Position numbers and translations under genes: made by a program
Notes under the pieces: generated by a model
Databases searched by the model: none
What the model saw: only the letters and a program-made list of their open reading frames with translations
Told to the model about the DNA's origin: nothing
Source of the DNA: Gammaproteobacteria bacterium
GTDB taxonomy: Bacteria; Pseudomonadota; Gammaproteobacteria; Steroidobacterales; Woeseiaceae
NCBI GenBank assembly: GCA_030641695.1
Contig: DAOWGY010000211.1
Span: 1 to 13,297 of the forward strand
Direction of reading: 5' to 3'
Length of the DNA: 13,297 bases
Part shown: piece after piece, positions 6,414 to 13,297 of the stretch
How positions within the stretch are numbered: the first letter of the stretch is position 1
Layout: each line of letters starts with the position of its first letter

Positions 6414-7397
6414 CTAGGCGTCGCCTGAGACTCGCCCGTAAACCCGCAGCCGGCTAACACCGCCGTCGGGATAGATTGACAGGCGCACGTGGCTGACGGG
6501 GCCGATATCATTGAGCTCCGACTCGAAATAGTGTTGCTGATCCATGTGCAGCTTCGATTCCGGTAACAGCGTCTGCCATCGCTCGCTGTCCGCGGCTGCC
6601 GCATCGTGACTTGCGAACGTTGCCGCCTCGATCGAGACGCGATCCGGGTAGTTGCCCTTGAAGTGTGCCGTATCGACTTCGATGCGCTCCACGATACCCG
6701 GGCGACCCAGCGCCAGAATTACCCAGTCATTGCCCGGGCCGCGTCGGCGAGCCGTTTCCCAACCGTCCCCCATGTTGACGCCGCGACCAGGCACGTTGAG
6801 ATTATGCTTACTGCCGTAGTGCTCATCGCTCGCCGACAATGCACGTCCGCCATTCTTCAACGCGACCAGGTCGACTACGTCACCAGTGTCTTCGAGTTCG
6901 GGCCGCACCTCACCATAGATTCGCAGGCGCGCGATCCCGCCGTCCGGATAAATGTTGAGACGCAGATGCGTCCAGACCTGTTCGCTTTCAATCGGCAGGA
7001 AATGATGTGCGTCTGCCGCGAGTTCCGTCATCGGCACAATCTCGGTCCAGTCGCTGTCGGGCTCGTCATCTTCGCTCACGCAAGCATCGAGCGACGCCTG
7101 CGGCGGATAGTTGCCCGTGAAATATCGCGTGTCGATGTCGACTCCGCGAACGATTCCCGGCACGCCGAGCCGGACGATACAGAAATCGAACCCGGGTGTG
7201 CGGCGGCGGCGGCTTTCCCAGCCATCCATCCACTTGCCATGATCGTCGTACTTGCCGTCGACAAACACGGGTTCGGCCGGCTGAATCAGGCGTTCCTTCG
7301 CCGCGAAAAACTCGTCGGTTGCGACGGTCACACGCGTACCGAGACGAGGCTGCTCGAGTTGAATCCACTCGCGAAACGGATTATTTCCTGAGATCAC
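6414..7397 (-). CDS. alc: Allantoicase
   Basis: The product is 327 residues, normal for the family. It hydrolyses allantoate to ureidoglycolate and urea. The protein shows the two tandem allantoicase repeats: WMDGWESRRRR followed by VDIDTRYFTGNYP in the first (56-98), and MGDGWETARRR followed by VEVDT-like and AHFKGNYP in the second (209-251). The repeat ends NIYPDGGIARLRIYG (148-162) and SIYPDGGVSRLRVYG (308-322) match each other closely. The start is a GTG at 7397 that overlaps the uraD stop (GTGA), with AGGGGGAT just upstream. The bacterial use of allantoicase plus ureidoglycolate lyase, rather than allantoate amidohydrolase, means nitrogen is released as urea and not as ammonia. I am confident in this call. 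Confidence 0.95.
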   Translation of the reverse strand: MISGNNPFREWIQLEQPRLGTRVTVATDEFFAAKERLIQPAEPVFVDGKYDDHGKWMDGWESRRRRTPGFDFCIVRLGVPGIVRGVDIDTRYFTGNYPPQASLDACVSEDDEPDSDWTEIVPMTELAADAHHFLPIESEQVWTHLRLNIYPDGGIARLRIYGEVRPELEDTGDVVDLVALKNGGRALSASDEHYGSKHNLNVPGRGVNMGDGWETARRRGPGNDWVILALGRPGIVERIEVDTAHFKGNYPDRVSIEAATFASHDAAAADSERWQTLLPESKLHMDQQHYFESELNDIGPVSHVRLSIYPDGGVSRLRVYGRVSGDA

Positions 7398-7882
7398 TCA
7401 TCCCCCTCCATCGCGGCAAGCCGCAGGCCTGCGATCTTGTGAATCTCGGCCAGCGCCTTCTCGAATTCTTCATCGTAGTCGTTCTGCAAGCGCGCCTCGA
7501 ACGCGGTGAGAATTTCTTCACGTGTGCTATCCCTGACTGCCATGACGAATGGGAAGCTGAATTTCTGCTCGTACTGCGTATTGAGCGATTGAAAGCGCTC
7601 GAACTCCCCAGGAGTACATTGATCAAGCCCGGCGCTCGCCTGCTCCACCGTCGAGTCCTGCGTCAGTTCACCGGCAATGCTCGCCTTGCCTGCGAGATCG
7701 GGATGCGCTCGAATCAGTGCAAGTTGCTTGTCGCCGGATGCGTTGTCCACGCAGTCGGCCATCACCATCGCGATGGTGTCAATGCTACTGCCGTCATCGA
7801 GCAGCGCCGCAGCCTCTTCGGCGACCCAGCTCGAGTGCTCGTAGATGCCCCCGTAGTGAGAAATGAAGTCCTGTCCGTTCAT
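7394..7882 (-). CDS. uraD: 2-oxo-4-hydroxy-4-carboxy-5-ureidoimidazoline (OHCU) decarboxylase
   Basis: The product is 162 residues, the usual UraD size. It decarboxylates OHCU to S-(+)-allantoin, giving the correct stereoisomer for the allantoinase. The catalytic motif IRAHPDLAGK has His60, and the conserved STVEQASAGLD segment (77-87) supplies Glu80. A third family signature, KFSFPFVMAV, follows at about residue 107. No transthyretin-like 5-hydroxyisourate hydrolase domain is fused to it, so that step must come from elsewhere. The ATG at 7882 is 2 nt after the puuE stop, and its own stop overlaps the alc GTG by 4 nt. It is a cytoplasmic helical protein. Confidence 0.95.
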   Translation of the reverse strand: MNGQDFISHYGGIYEHSSWVAEEAAALLDDGSSIDTIAMVMADCVDNASGDKQLALIRAHPDLAGKASIAGELTQDSTVEQASAGLDQCTPGEFERFQSLNTQYEQKFSFPFVMAVRDSTREEILTAFEARLQNDYDEEFEKALAEIHKIAGLRLAAMEGDE

Positions 7883-7884
7883 CG

Positions 7885-8796
7885 TTACGATTCAGCCAAT
7901 CCATGATGTTTGCGCCAGTGTCGCGCGATATCGACGCGTCGTGCGATCCACGCGTCATCATGCGAGGCCACGTAGTCGAGAAACCGCGCCAGCGCCGCCG
8001 CACGCCCCGGACGTCCCGCGAGGCGGCAATGCAGGCCGACCGACATCATACGCGAGCCCTCGGCATGCAAAACGTCGAAGCTGTCTTTGAGGTAATCGAA
8101 GAACTGCTGGCCCGAATTGAACCCCTGCGCTGTCGCAAAGCGCATGTCGTTCGCATCGAGCGTATAGGGCACCATGAGCTGCGGCGTCGCGTACGTCTGA
8201 TCCCAGTACGGCAGGTCGTCTGCGTAAGTATCGGCGTTGTAGAGAAAGCCACCCACTTCCGCAACGAGTCGGTGGCTGTTGGGGCTACACCGCCCCAGGT
8301 ACCAGCCCAGCGGACGCTCGCCCGTAACCCGCGTGTGAATATCGATGGCGGCCTGCAGATGTTTTGATTCCGTCACTTCGTCGACATGCTGGTAGTCGAC
8401 CCACCGATAACCGTGACTCGCGATCTCCCAGTCGGCCTCCTGCATTGCCGCCACGGCCTCGGGATTGCGTTCGAGCGCCATCGCGACGCCGAATACGGTG
8501 ACCGTCAGGCCACGTTCGGTGAACAGGCGGTGCAGGCGCCAGAACCCGGCCCGCGCACCGTATTCGTACAGCGACTCCATGTTCATATTGCGCTCACCGG
8601 CATAGGAAACTGCGCCGACGATCTCGGACAGGAACGCTTCCGACGCCGTGTCACCGTGCAACACGCAATTCTCGGCGCCCTCCTCGTAGTTGACGACGAA
8701 CTGCACGGCGGTGCGCGCGTCATTCGGCCATTGCGCGTCCGGCGGCTTGCCGCCGTACCCGCGAAGATCACGTGGATAACTGTCGTCGCTCATCAT
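7885..8796 (-). CDS. puuE: Allantoinase PuuE (polysaccharide-deacetylase fold)
   Basis: The product is 303 residues. It hydrolyses allantoin to allantoate using the NodB/polysaccharide-deacetylase fold, unrelated to the amidohydrolase-type allantoinase AllB. The family opening is DLRGYGGKPPDAQWP near the N-terminus, followed by AVQFVVNYEEG and LHGDTASEAFLSEI; EIASHGYRWVDYQ supplies the conserved His, and GWYLGRCSPNSHRLV and a VGLHCRLAGRPGR segment follow. The ATG at 8796 overlaps the puuD stop as ATGA and has AGGGA just upstream; a longer start at 8826 lies inside puuD and adds no family sequence. It is cytoplasmic and sits directly after puuD, matching the original puu gene order concept in proteobacteria. 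Confidence 0.94.
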   Translation of the reverse strand: MMSDDSYPRDLRGYGGKPPDAQWPNDARTAVQFVVNYEEGAENCVLHGDTASEAFLSEIVGAVSYAGERNMNMESLYEYGARAGFWRLHRLFTERGLTVTVFGVAMALERNPEAVAAMQEADWEIASHGYRWVDYQHVDEVTESKHLQAAIDIHTRVTGERPLGWYLGRCSPNSHRLVAEVGGFLYNADTYADDLPYWDQTYATPQLMVPYTLDANDMRFATAQGFNSGQQFFDYLKDSFDVLHAEGSRMMSVGLHCRLAGRPGRAAALARFLDYVASHDDAWIARRVDIARHWRKHHGLAES

Positions 8797-9989
8797 TGGT
8801 CCCTGGTGACACCCGCAAGGTACCACTGGTCGATCAGTGAGCGTTCTTCCTCCGTGATGCCGGTCAGATTGCCAATCGGCATGACCCGGGTGACGACGGT
8901 TTGCTGGTGAATGCGCAACGCCTCGGCGACTATTTGCTGATCCGTCTCGAGGAGTACCCCGCCCGGCGCCGCCTGGAACCCAGGATATGTCGGTGCTGCC
9001 GCATGGCAGGCTGTGCAGCGCTGCTGCACGACGCTCCTGACAGCATCAAAATCGGCAGCGCCCGTCGCTGATGCCGTGCTGCTCTGCGGCGCGAGCGCGA
9101 CCGCAACAGCGAGCAACAACAATAAGGATATGACGATCGGCAGAAGCGATGCCCGGCCCTTGTGCCGGGCAACGAAGTACACACGAATCAGCGCCCCCGC
9201 CAGCGAGATTGCGATCAGGATCACCCAATTGAAATCGTGGCTGTAGGTCATCGCAAAATGGTTGCTGGTCATCGTGAACAGCACTGGCAGCGTGAAATAG
9301 GTGTTGTGCACCGAGCGTTGTTTGGCGCGGATGCCGGGCAAGGGATCGGGCGACTCGCCGCGCTCGGCCGCTGCCACCATCTGCCTCTGTCCCGGGATGA
9401 TCACGAAGAACACGTTGGCGACCATGATCGTGCCGAGTACGGCGCCGAAGTGTATGTACGCACCACGGCCGCCAAACACCTGGCACAGCCCCCACGCCAG
9501 CATCGTCGACAGCACGAGCAATACGCCAGCGAACAGAGCGTCGTTGCGGCCGAGCGCCGATTTGCAGAGCAGGTCGTAGACGATCCATCCCGCAACAATA
9601 ATCGTGAGCGCAATTGCGACTGCGGCGAGCGGCGACAGGGCAGCGACGGATGGATCGATGAGATACACCTCCGCGCCGTACCAATAGACGAGCATGAGCA
9701 GGAACATGCCCGACAGCCAGGTCGTGTACGCTTCCCACTTGAACCAGTGCAGGGTCTCCGGCAGGACCTGCGGCGCCAGTCTGTATTTTTGCGCGTGATA
9801 AAAACCGCCCCCGTGCACGGACCAGAGCTCGCCGCCGACACCCTTGTTCTTGTCCGCGTCGCTAGTGGGTGGTTCGAGATGATCGTCGAGCCAGATGAAA
9901 TAAAACGACGAACCAATCCAGGCGATGCCGGTAATCATGTGCAGCCAGCGTGCCAGCAGGTTCAGCCAATCCGTCAGATACGCTTCCAT
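8793..9989 (-). CDS. puuD: Membrane urate oxidase PuuD with C-terminal cytochrome c domain
   Basis: The product is 398 residues. The N-terminal part carries about eight membrane helices: residues about 8-33, 88-110, 117-140, 148-170, 174-196, 228-248, 256-277 and 284-304. The C-terminal part is a class I cytochrome c with the haem motif Cys325-Thr-Ala-Cys328-His329 and the likely axial Met370 in VMPIGNLT. PuuD proteins are the cytochrome c-linked integral-membrane urate oxidases: they oxidise urate to 5-hydroxyisourate and pass electrons to the attached haem instead of making hydrogen peroxide from O2 as soluble uricase does. The haem domain should face the periplasm. The ATG at 9989 lies 1 nt after the xdhC stop. 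No soluble uricase or FAD-type HpxO is present, so this is the urate-oxidising enzyme of the operon. Confidence 0.95.
   Translation of the reverse strand: MEAYLTDWLNLLARWLHMITGIAWIGSSFYFIWLDDHLEPPTSDADKNKGVGGELWSVHGGGFYHAQKYRLAPQVLPETLHWFKWEAYTTWLSGMFLLMLVYWYGAEVYLIDPSVAALSPLAAVAIALTIIVAGWIVYDLLCKSALGRNDALFAGVLLVLSTMLAWGLCQVFGGRGAYIHFGAVLGTIMVANVFFVIIPGQRQMVAAAERGESPDPLPGIRAKQRSVHNTYFTLPVLFTMTSNHFAMTYSHDFNWVILIAISLAGALIRVYFVARHKGRASLLPIVISLLLLLAVAVALAPQSSTASATGAADFDAVRSVVQQRCTACHAAAPTYPGFQAAPGGVLLETDQQIVAEALRIHQQTVVTRVMPIGNLTGITEEERSLIDQWYLAGVTRDQ
9003..9017 (-). other. Haem c attachment motif CXXCH in PuuD
   Basis: The codons for Cys-Thr-Ala-Cys-His occupy these 15 bases and are followed about 41 residues later by Met370, the expected sixth haem ligand. 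This shows the cytochrome domain is intact, so electron transfer from urate to the respiratory chain is predicted. Confidence 0.93.
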
Positions 9990-9990
9990 A

Positions 9991-11028
9991 TCAACTTCGT
10001 ATCGGGTGAACGTTTTCGGGGAGGCTGAGCATCTCTGCCTGCGCCTGCTCGTGAGCCCGCAATATTTCGGCCGCAGCCGCAATAGCAATCACGGCCGGCT
10101 TCTTGCCGCTGATGCCGGCAACGCCGATTGGGCAGACCAGCTGCGAGATAGCTTGTTGCGACAGGCCCTGTTGCCGAAATCGCTTCTCGAAACGGCGACG
10201 CTTTGACAACGAGCCGATCAGGCCGCAATACACCGCATCGCCACGCCGCAAGATTCGGTCGCAGATTTCGAAATCGAGTGGATGGCTGTGCGTCATGACC
10301 AGGAAACAACTGCCGGCGGGCATCGCCGCGACCTCGAGCGCCGGTTCCGCTGCCTCGATAGTGCGGACGTTTCGCGGCGACGCGCGAAAAATGTCTCGAC
10401 GGCTGTCTATCCAGCGAATATTGCAGTCGAGGCCCGACAGTGCATTGACCACGGCGGTGCCAACGTGCCCCGCACCGAACACGGCGATATTGAGATCGCT
10501 GCCGAGCACGGGCTCGAAGAACAAGCCATCGACAAGTTGCGGGGTACGCTCGTCGAGCACTTCTCGTGCCCGCGCGATTGACGATGTCGACGGCGATTGA
10601 TCCGCCGTAGTGAAAACGTTGTCCGCAGTGACGACGAACTTCAGCGATGAGCCCGTTTCCGTGACGATTGCAGCGGCCTGGTGTTGTCCGTTTAATGCGC
10701 GCAGGTCCCGCAGCCACTCCGGCAAGCCCGTTGCGATGGGCTCGAACAGCACGTCGACGACGCCGCCACAGCATTGTCCCATCGATGCGCCAAGCGGGAA
10801 CTTGCGCAGTGACGGTGACTCCTCGCCGGACAGCAAGCCGACTGCAATGCGCGTGCATTGGTGTTCGAGCTGGCCACCGCCGATCGTGCCTATCGTCTCA
10901 CCAGCAGTGACAATCATCCTGGCGCCCGCTTCACGCGGCGCCGAACCGCGAACGGCAGCCACGGTAACGAGTACCAGCGGCTCCCCGGCCGCGGTCAGAT
11001 CGCAAAGTTCCTCGATCCACTCGTTCAT
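9991..11028 (-). CDS. xdhC: Xanthine dehydrogenase accessory protein XdhC
   Basis: The product is 345 residues. XdhC binds molybdenum cofactor, promotes its sulfuration and delivers it to the XdhB subunit; it is not part of the final enzyme. The N-terminal XdhC/CoxI domain is clear from RGSAPREAGARM (27-38), GTIGGGQLEH (47-56) and the Cys-rich LGASMGQCCGG (79-89). The C-terminal Rossmann domain shows IAVFGAGHVG (181-190), THSHPLDFEI (246-255) and CPIGVAGISGKKPAVIAIA (299-317). The ATG at 11028 overlaps the xdhB stop as ATGA. It is cytoplasmic and complete. Its place immediately after xdhB is the common proteobacterial order. Confidence 0.95.
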   Translation of the reverse strand: MNEWIEELCDLTAAGEPLVLVTVAAVRGSAPREAGARMIVTAGETIGTIGGGQLEHQCTRIAVGLLSGEESPSLRKFPLGASMGQCCGGVVDVLFEPIATGLPEWLRDLRALNGQHQAAAIVTETGSSLKFVVTADNVFTTADQSPSTSSIARAREVLDERTPQLVDGLFFEPVLGSDLNIAVFGAGHVGTAVVNALSGLDCNIRWIDSRRDIFRASPRNVRTIEAAEPALEVAAMPAGSCFLVMTHSHPLDFEICDRILRRGDAVYCGLIGSLSKRRRFEKRFRQQGLSQQAISQLVCPIGVAGISGKKPAVIAIAAAAEILRAHEQAQAEMLSLPENVHPIRS

Positions 11029-13297
11029 ACGGCACCTGCGTCGAGCGCACGCAATATCGCTTCGGGCGTCGCCGGTGCATCGAGCACGGGCAAGGGATCG
11101 TCGTCGCTGGCGATGGCATCGCGAATTGCATGAAATACCGAGATCGCGAGCATCAACGGCGGCTCGCCCACGGCCTTGGATCGGTAGATCGTGTCCTCAC
11201 GATTTGCGGCGTTGTCGAGCAGTTGCACACGAAAGTCCGGTGCGAGATCGGAGCAGGTCGGAATCTTGTAGGTCGATGGTGCATGAGTTTGCAGTTCACC
11301 GGCCTCATTCCACCACAGCTCTTCCGCGGTAAGCCAGCCGGCACCCTGCACGAAACCGCCTTCCACCTGGCCGAGATCCATGGCCGGGTTCAGCGAATCG
11401 CCGCAGTCGTGCACGATGTCGACGCGCAGCAGCCGATTCTCGCCAGTCAGCGTATCAACAATTACTTCGCTGACCGCGGCGCCGTAAGCGAAGTAGAAGA
11501 ATGGCCGGCCGCTGAACGTATCGCGATCGTAGTTGATTTTCGGGGTCTTGTAGAACCCTGTCGCGGACAACGAAACGCGGTCGAGCCACGCGAGCTGCAC
11601 GAGCTCGGCGAAGTCGAGCGTCGTGTCACCGACGTGCACTGTGCCATTTGCAAAGCCGATGTCTTTCTCACCAACTGAGAAATGCCGCGCCGCAAATTCG
11701 GTGAGTCGATTGCGAATCTTGCGCGCCGCAATTTCTGCCGCTTTGCCGTTCATGTCCGAGCCGCTCGATGCCGCTGTCGCGGAGGCGTTCGGCACTTTGC
11801 TCGTGTCGGAGGCATTGATGCGGATCTGCTCGACGCCAATGCCGAGTTCGTCGGCAACGACCTGCGCCACTTTGATGAACAAACCCTGTCCCATCTCGGT
11901 GCCGCCGTGATTGAGATGCACGCTGCCGTCCTTGTACACATGCACAAGCGCGCCGGCCTGATTCAGGTGCGTGGCCGTAAACGAGATCCCGAATTTCACC
12001 GGTGTCATCGCGATGCCGCGCTTCAGTATCGGACTCGTGGAATTGAATTGCCGAATCGATTCGCGGCGTGCCTGATAGTCGGCGTCCGCCTCAAGCTTGT
12101 CGATGATGTCATTGATGATGTTGTCTTCGACTTTCTGCCCGTATTGCGTCATGTCACGCTCGCCGACGCCGTAGAAATTCCTGCGCCGGACGTCGAGCGG
12201 GTCGATGCCAAGCGCGCGCGCGATGTCGTCGATCGCATGTTCGATGGCGAACATGCCCTGCGGTCCGCCGAAACCACGAAACGCCGTATTCGATACCGTA
12301 TTCGTCTTGCAGCGGTGCGACACGATGTTGATGTTACCGAGGAAATACGCATTGTCGCAGTGGAACATCGTGCGGTCGTTCACCGGCCCCGACAGGTCGG
12401 CCGAGATGCCGCAGCGCGACGCGAACATGAAATCGATGCCCTCGATACGCCCCGTAGCGTCAAAACCGACGTCGTAATCGATGACGAAATCGTGGCGCTT
12501 GCCGGTCATGATCATGTCGTCATCGCGATCGAGACGCAGTTTGCAGGAGCGCCCGGTCCTGACCGCCATCAGCGACGCTATGCAGGCAATAGTCGCCGCC
12601 TGGCTTTCCTTGCCGCCGAACGCGCCACCCATGCGACGACAGATGCAGACAACGTCCTTCGCTGCGCGATCGATGGCGTGCCCGACGAGGTGTTGCACCT
12701 CGTCCGGATGTTGCGTGGAGCTGTAAACAAGCAGGCCGTTGTCTTCCTGCGGGATCGCCATCGCAATGTGGCCTTCGAGGTAAAACTGGTCCTGCCCGCC
12801 GAGCTGCAGGCGTCGTTGCAGCCGGTGCGGTGCGTTCGATATCGCCTTGCCCGCGTCGCCACATGTGAGTGTCTCGCTCGGCAATACAAACGATTCTTTC
12901 TCGATGGCTGTCAGTGGGTCGAGTATCGGCTCGAGCTCTTCGTAGTCGATCTTCGCGAGCCGCGCCGCCCGGCGCGCCTGGTCGACGGTCGTTGCGGCGA
13001 CCGCGAAAATAGCCTGGCCGATGTACTCGACCAGGTCGCGTTTCGAACTCTCCGAGCACGTGATGATGGCACGGCACTTCCTGGCAAGATCGGTAATTTT
13101 CTTCGATGACACCGGATCATGCAGATGCGGTTCCGGGTTGATGAGAAACATCGCGTCGTGAATGGTCACGATCGTCCGTTCAGGCCTGAATGTCGGGGCA
13201 TAATTGGAGGGAACATGCAGCAGGTCATAGCCCGTCAGTGTTTCCACAACGGGCAGGCCTCCACGAACCCAATCAAGACCTGGCCAGCGTGGCAATC
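11025..13297 (-). CDS. xdhB: Xanthine dehydrogenase molybdopterin-binding subunit XdhB, 5' part replaced by foreign sequence
   Basis: The open frame continues off the right edge (a TTG at 13295 is merely the first possible start codon in view). From about 13022 leftward, roughly 665 residues are good XdhB: IGQAIFAVAAT, the molybdopterin motifs GGAFGGKE (12606-12629) and FRGFGGPQGMFAIEH (FRGFGG at 12264-12281), GTEMGQGLFIKVAQ, and KAVGEPPLM with the catalytic base Glu codon at 11163-11165. This subunit hydroxylates hypoxanthine and xanthine to urate. The family N-terminus (about 100 residues with the first hammerhead segment and the SALLHV- or PVAHGRI-like sequences) is absent; the 90 residues in its place look like a glycosyltransferase. 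The core is intact with no frameshift. The partner xdhA, normally just upstream, would lie outside the window. As written, the protein would probably not fold properly. Confidence 0.88.
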   Translation of the reverse strand, partial: LPRWPGLDWVRGGLPVVETLTGYDLLHVPSNYAPTFRPERTIVTIHDAMFLINPEPHLHDPVSSKKITDLARKCRAIITCSESSKRDLVEYIGQAIFAVAATTVDQARRAARLAKIDYEELEPILDPLTAIEKESFVLPSETLTCGDAGKAISNAPHRLQRRLQLGGQDQFYLEGHIAMAIPQEDNGLLVYSSTQHPDEVQHLVGHAIDRAAKDVVCICRRMGGAFGGKESQAATIACIASLMAVRTGRSCKLRLDRDDDMIMTGKRHDFVIDYDVGFDATGRIEGIDFMFASRCGISADLSGPVNDRTMFHCDNAYFLGNINIVSHRCKTNTVSNTAFRGFGGPQGMFAIEHAIDDIARALGIDPLDVRRRNFYGVGERDMTQYGQKVEDNIINDIIDKLEADADYQARRESIRQFNSTSPILKRGIAMTPVKFGISFTATHLNQAGALVHVYKDGSVHLNHGGTEMGQGLFIKVAQVVADELGIGVEQIRINASDTSKVPNASATAASSGSDMNGKAAEIAARKIRNRLTEFAARHFSVGEKDIGFANGTVHVGDTTLDFAELVQLAWLDRVSLSATGFYKTPKINYDRDTFSGRPFFYFAYGAAVSEVIVDTLTGENRLLRVDIVHDCGDSLNPAMDLGQVEGGFVQGAGWLTAEELWWNEAGELQTHAPSTYKIPTCSDLAPDFRVQLLDNAANREDTIYRSKAVGEPPLMLAISVFHAIRDAIASDDDPLPVLDAPATPEAILRALDAGAV
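13023..13297 (-). pseudogene. Glycosyltransferase (GT4/group 1-like) fragment fused in frame to xdhB
   Basis: About 90 codons upstream of the XdhB homology read as the N-terminal Rossmann domain of a group 1 glycosyltransferase. YDLLHVPSNYAPTF is the 'D-x-x-H-x-P' strand and loop, TIVTIHDAMFLINPEP is the hallmark 'VxTxHDxxFLxxPE', and RAIITCSESSKRDLVEY is the 'ITVSExSKRDL' strand before the C-terminal domain. The C-terminal UDP-sugar-binding half is missing and the 5' end is cut by the window edge. The join to xdhB lies within RDLVEYIGQ (about 13016-13040), a string acceptable to both families. It is listed as a fragment because it cannot make a working glycosyltransferase. An assembly join is the leading explanation, and real recombination is the alternative. 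Confidence 0.75.

Noticed and set aside
6414..7397. Internal repeats in allantoicase as a recent duplication
   Set aside because: The two-fold repeat is a standard property of the allantoicase family.
9162..10028. A 288-codon plus-strand open frame opposite puuD
   Set aside because: It is antisense to the PuuD membrane helices; the His/Gln/Arg-rich translation has no recognisable domain and no ribosome-binding site.
11682..13109. A 475-codon plus-strand open frame
   Set aside because: It lies fully antisense to xdhB, whose motifs are unmistakable. The translation has no family motif and is Arg/Val/Asp-rich, as expected for the mirror of a high-GC gene.
1..13297. CRISPR arrays, insertion sequences, phage genes, toxin-antitoxin or other defence systems
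   Set aside because: No regularly spaced repeats, transposase or integrase motifs, terminal inverted repeats or defence-type domains were seen in any frame.

Overview
The window looks like a piece of chromosome from a moderately high-GC Gram-negative bacterium, most likely a member of the Pseudomonadota and plausibly a gammaproteobacterium. The reasons are two lipobox signal peptides, the make-up of the xanthine dehydrogenase/ureide operon, and a membrane urate oxidase of the PuuD type. Genus-level placement is not possible from sequence reading alone. I see no tRNA, rRNA, insertion sequence or CRISPR array.

Left part (1-3410). A minus-strand sensor protein with an N-terminal 7TM module runs off the left edge. 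A 234-bp intergenic region separates it from a plus-strand DUF1232 protein. Next come a minus-strand LOG-family nucleotide phosphoribohydrolase and a phosphoribosyltransferase, 7 nt apart. Head-to-head with these, across an 87-bp shared promoter region, is a second, paralogous phosphoribosyltransferase on the plus strand.

Middle (3468-4545). Two minus-strand lipoprotein genes sit 10 nt apart: a double VOC-domain (glyoxalase-fold) lipoprotein and a tiny Gly/Tyr-rich lipoprotein.

Right part (4617-13297). A very tight minus-strand purine-degradation operon reads xdhB - xdhC - puuD - puuE - uraD - alc - allA - guaD. Every junction is a 4-nt overlap or a gap of 1-4 nt. Together the products take guanine to xanthine (GuaD), xanthine to urate (XdhB, with XdhC inserting the cofactor), urate to 5-hydroxyisourate (PuuD, passing electrons to its own cytochrome c domain), OHCU to S-allantoin (UraD), allantoin to allantoate (PuuE), allantoate to ureidoglycolate plus urea (Alc), and ureidoglycolate to glyoxylate plus urea (AllA). 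The 5-hydroxyisourate hydrolase, the FAD/2Fe-2S subunit XdhA, a transporter and a regulator are not in the window. The phosphoribosyltransferases and LOG protein next door suggest a wider purine neighbourhood combining base salvage/release with base degradation.

The strangest point is at the right end. The xdhB reading frame loses its expected N-terminal ~100 residues and instead continues, in frame, into about 90 residues of a family-4-type glycosyltransferase. The join falls on a short stretch (RDLVEYIGQ) that fits both families. This is either an assembly chimera at a contig end or a genuine recombination that cut the operon off from xdhA and its promoter; I favour the former.
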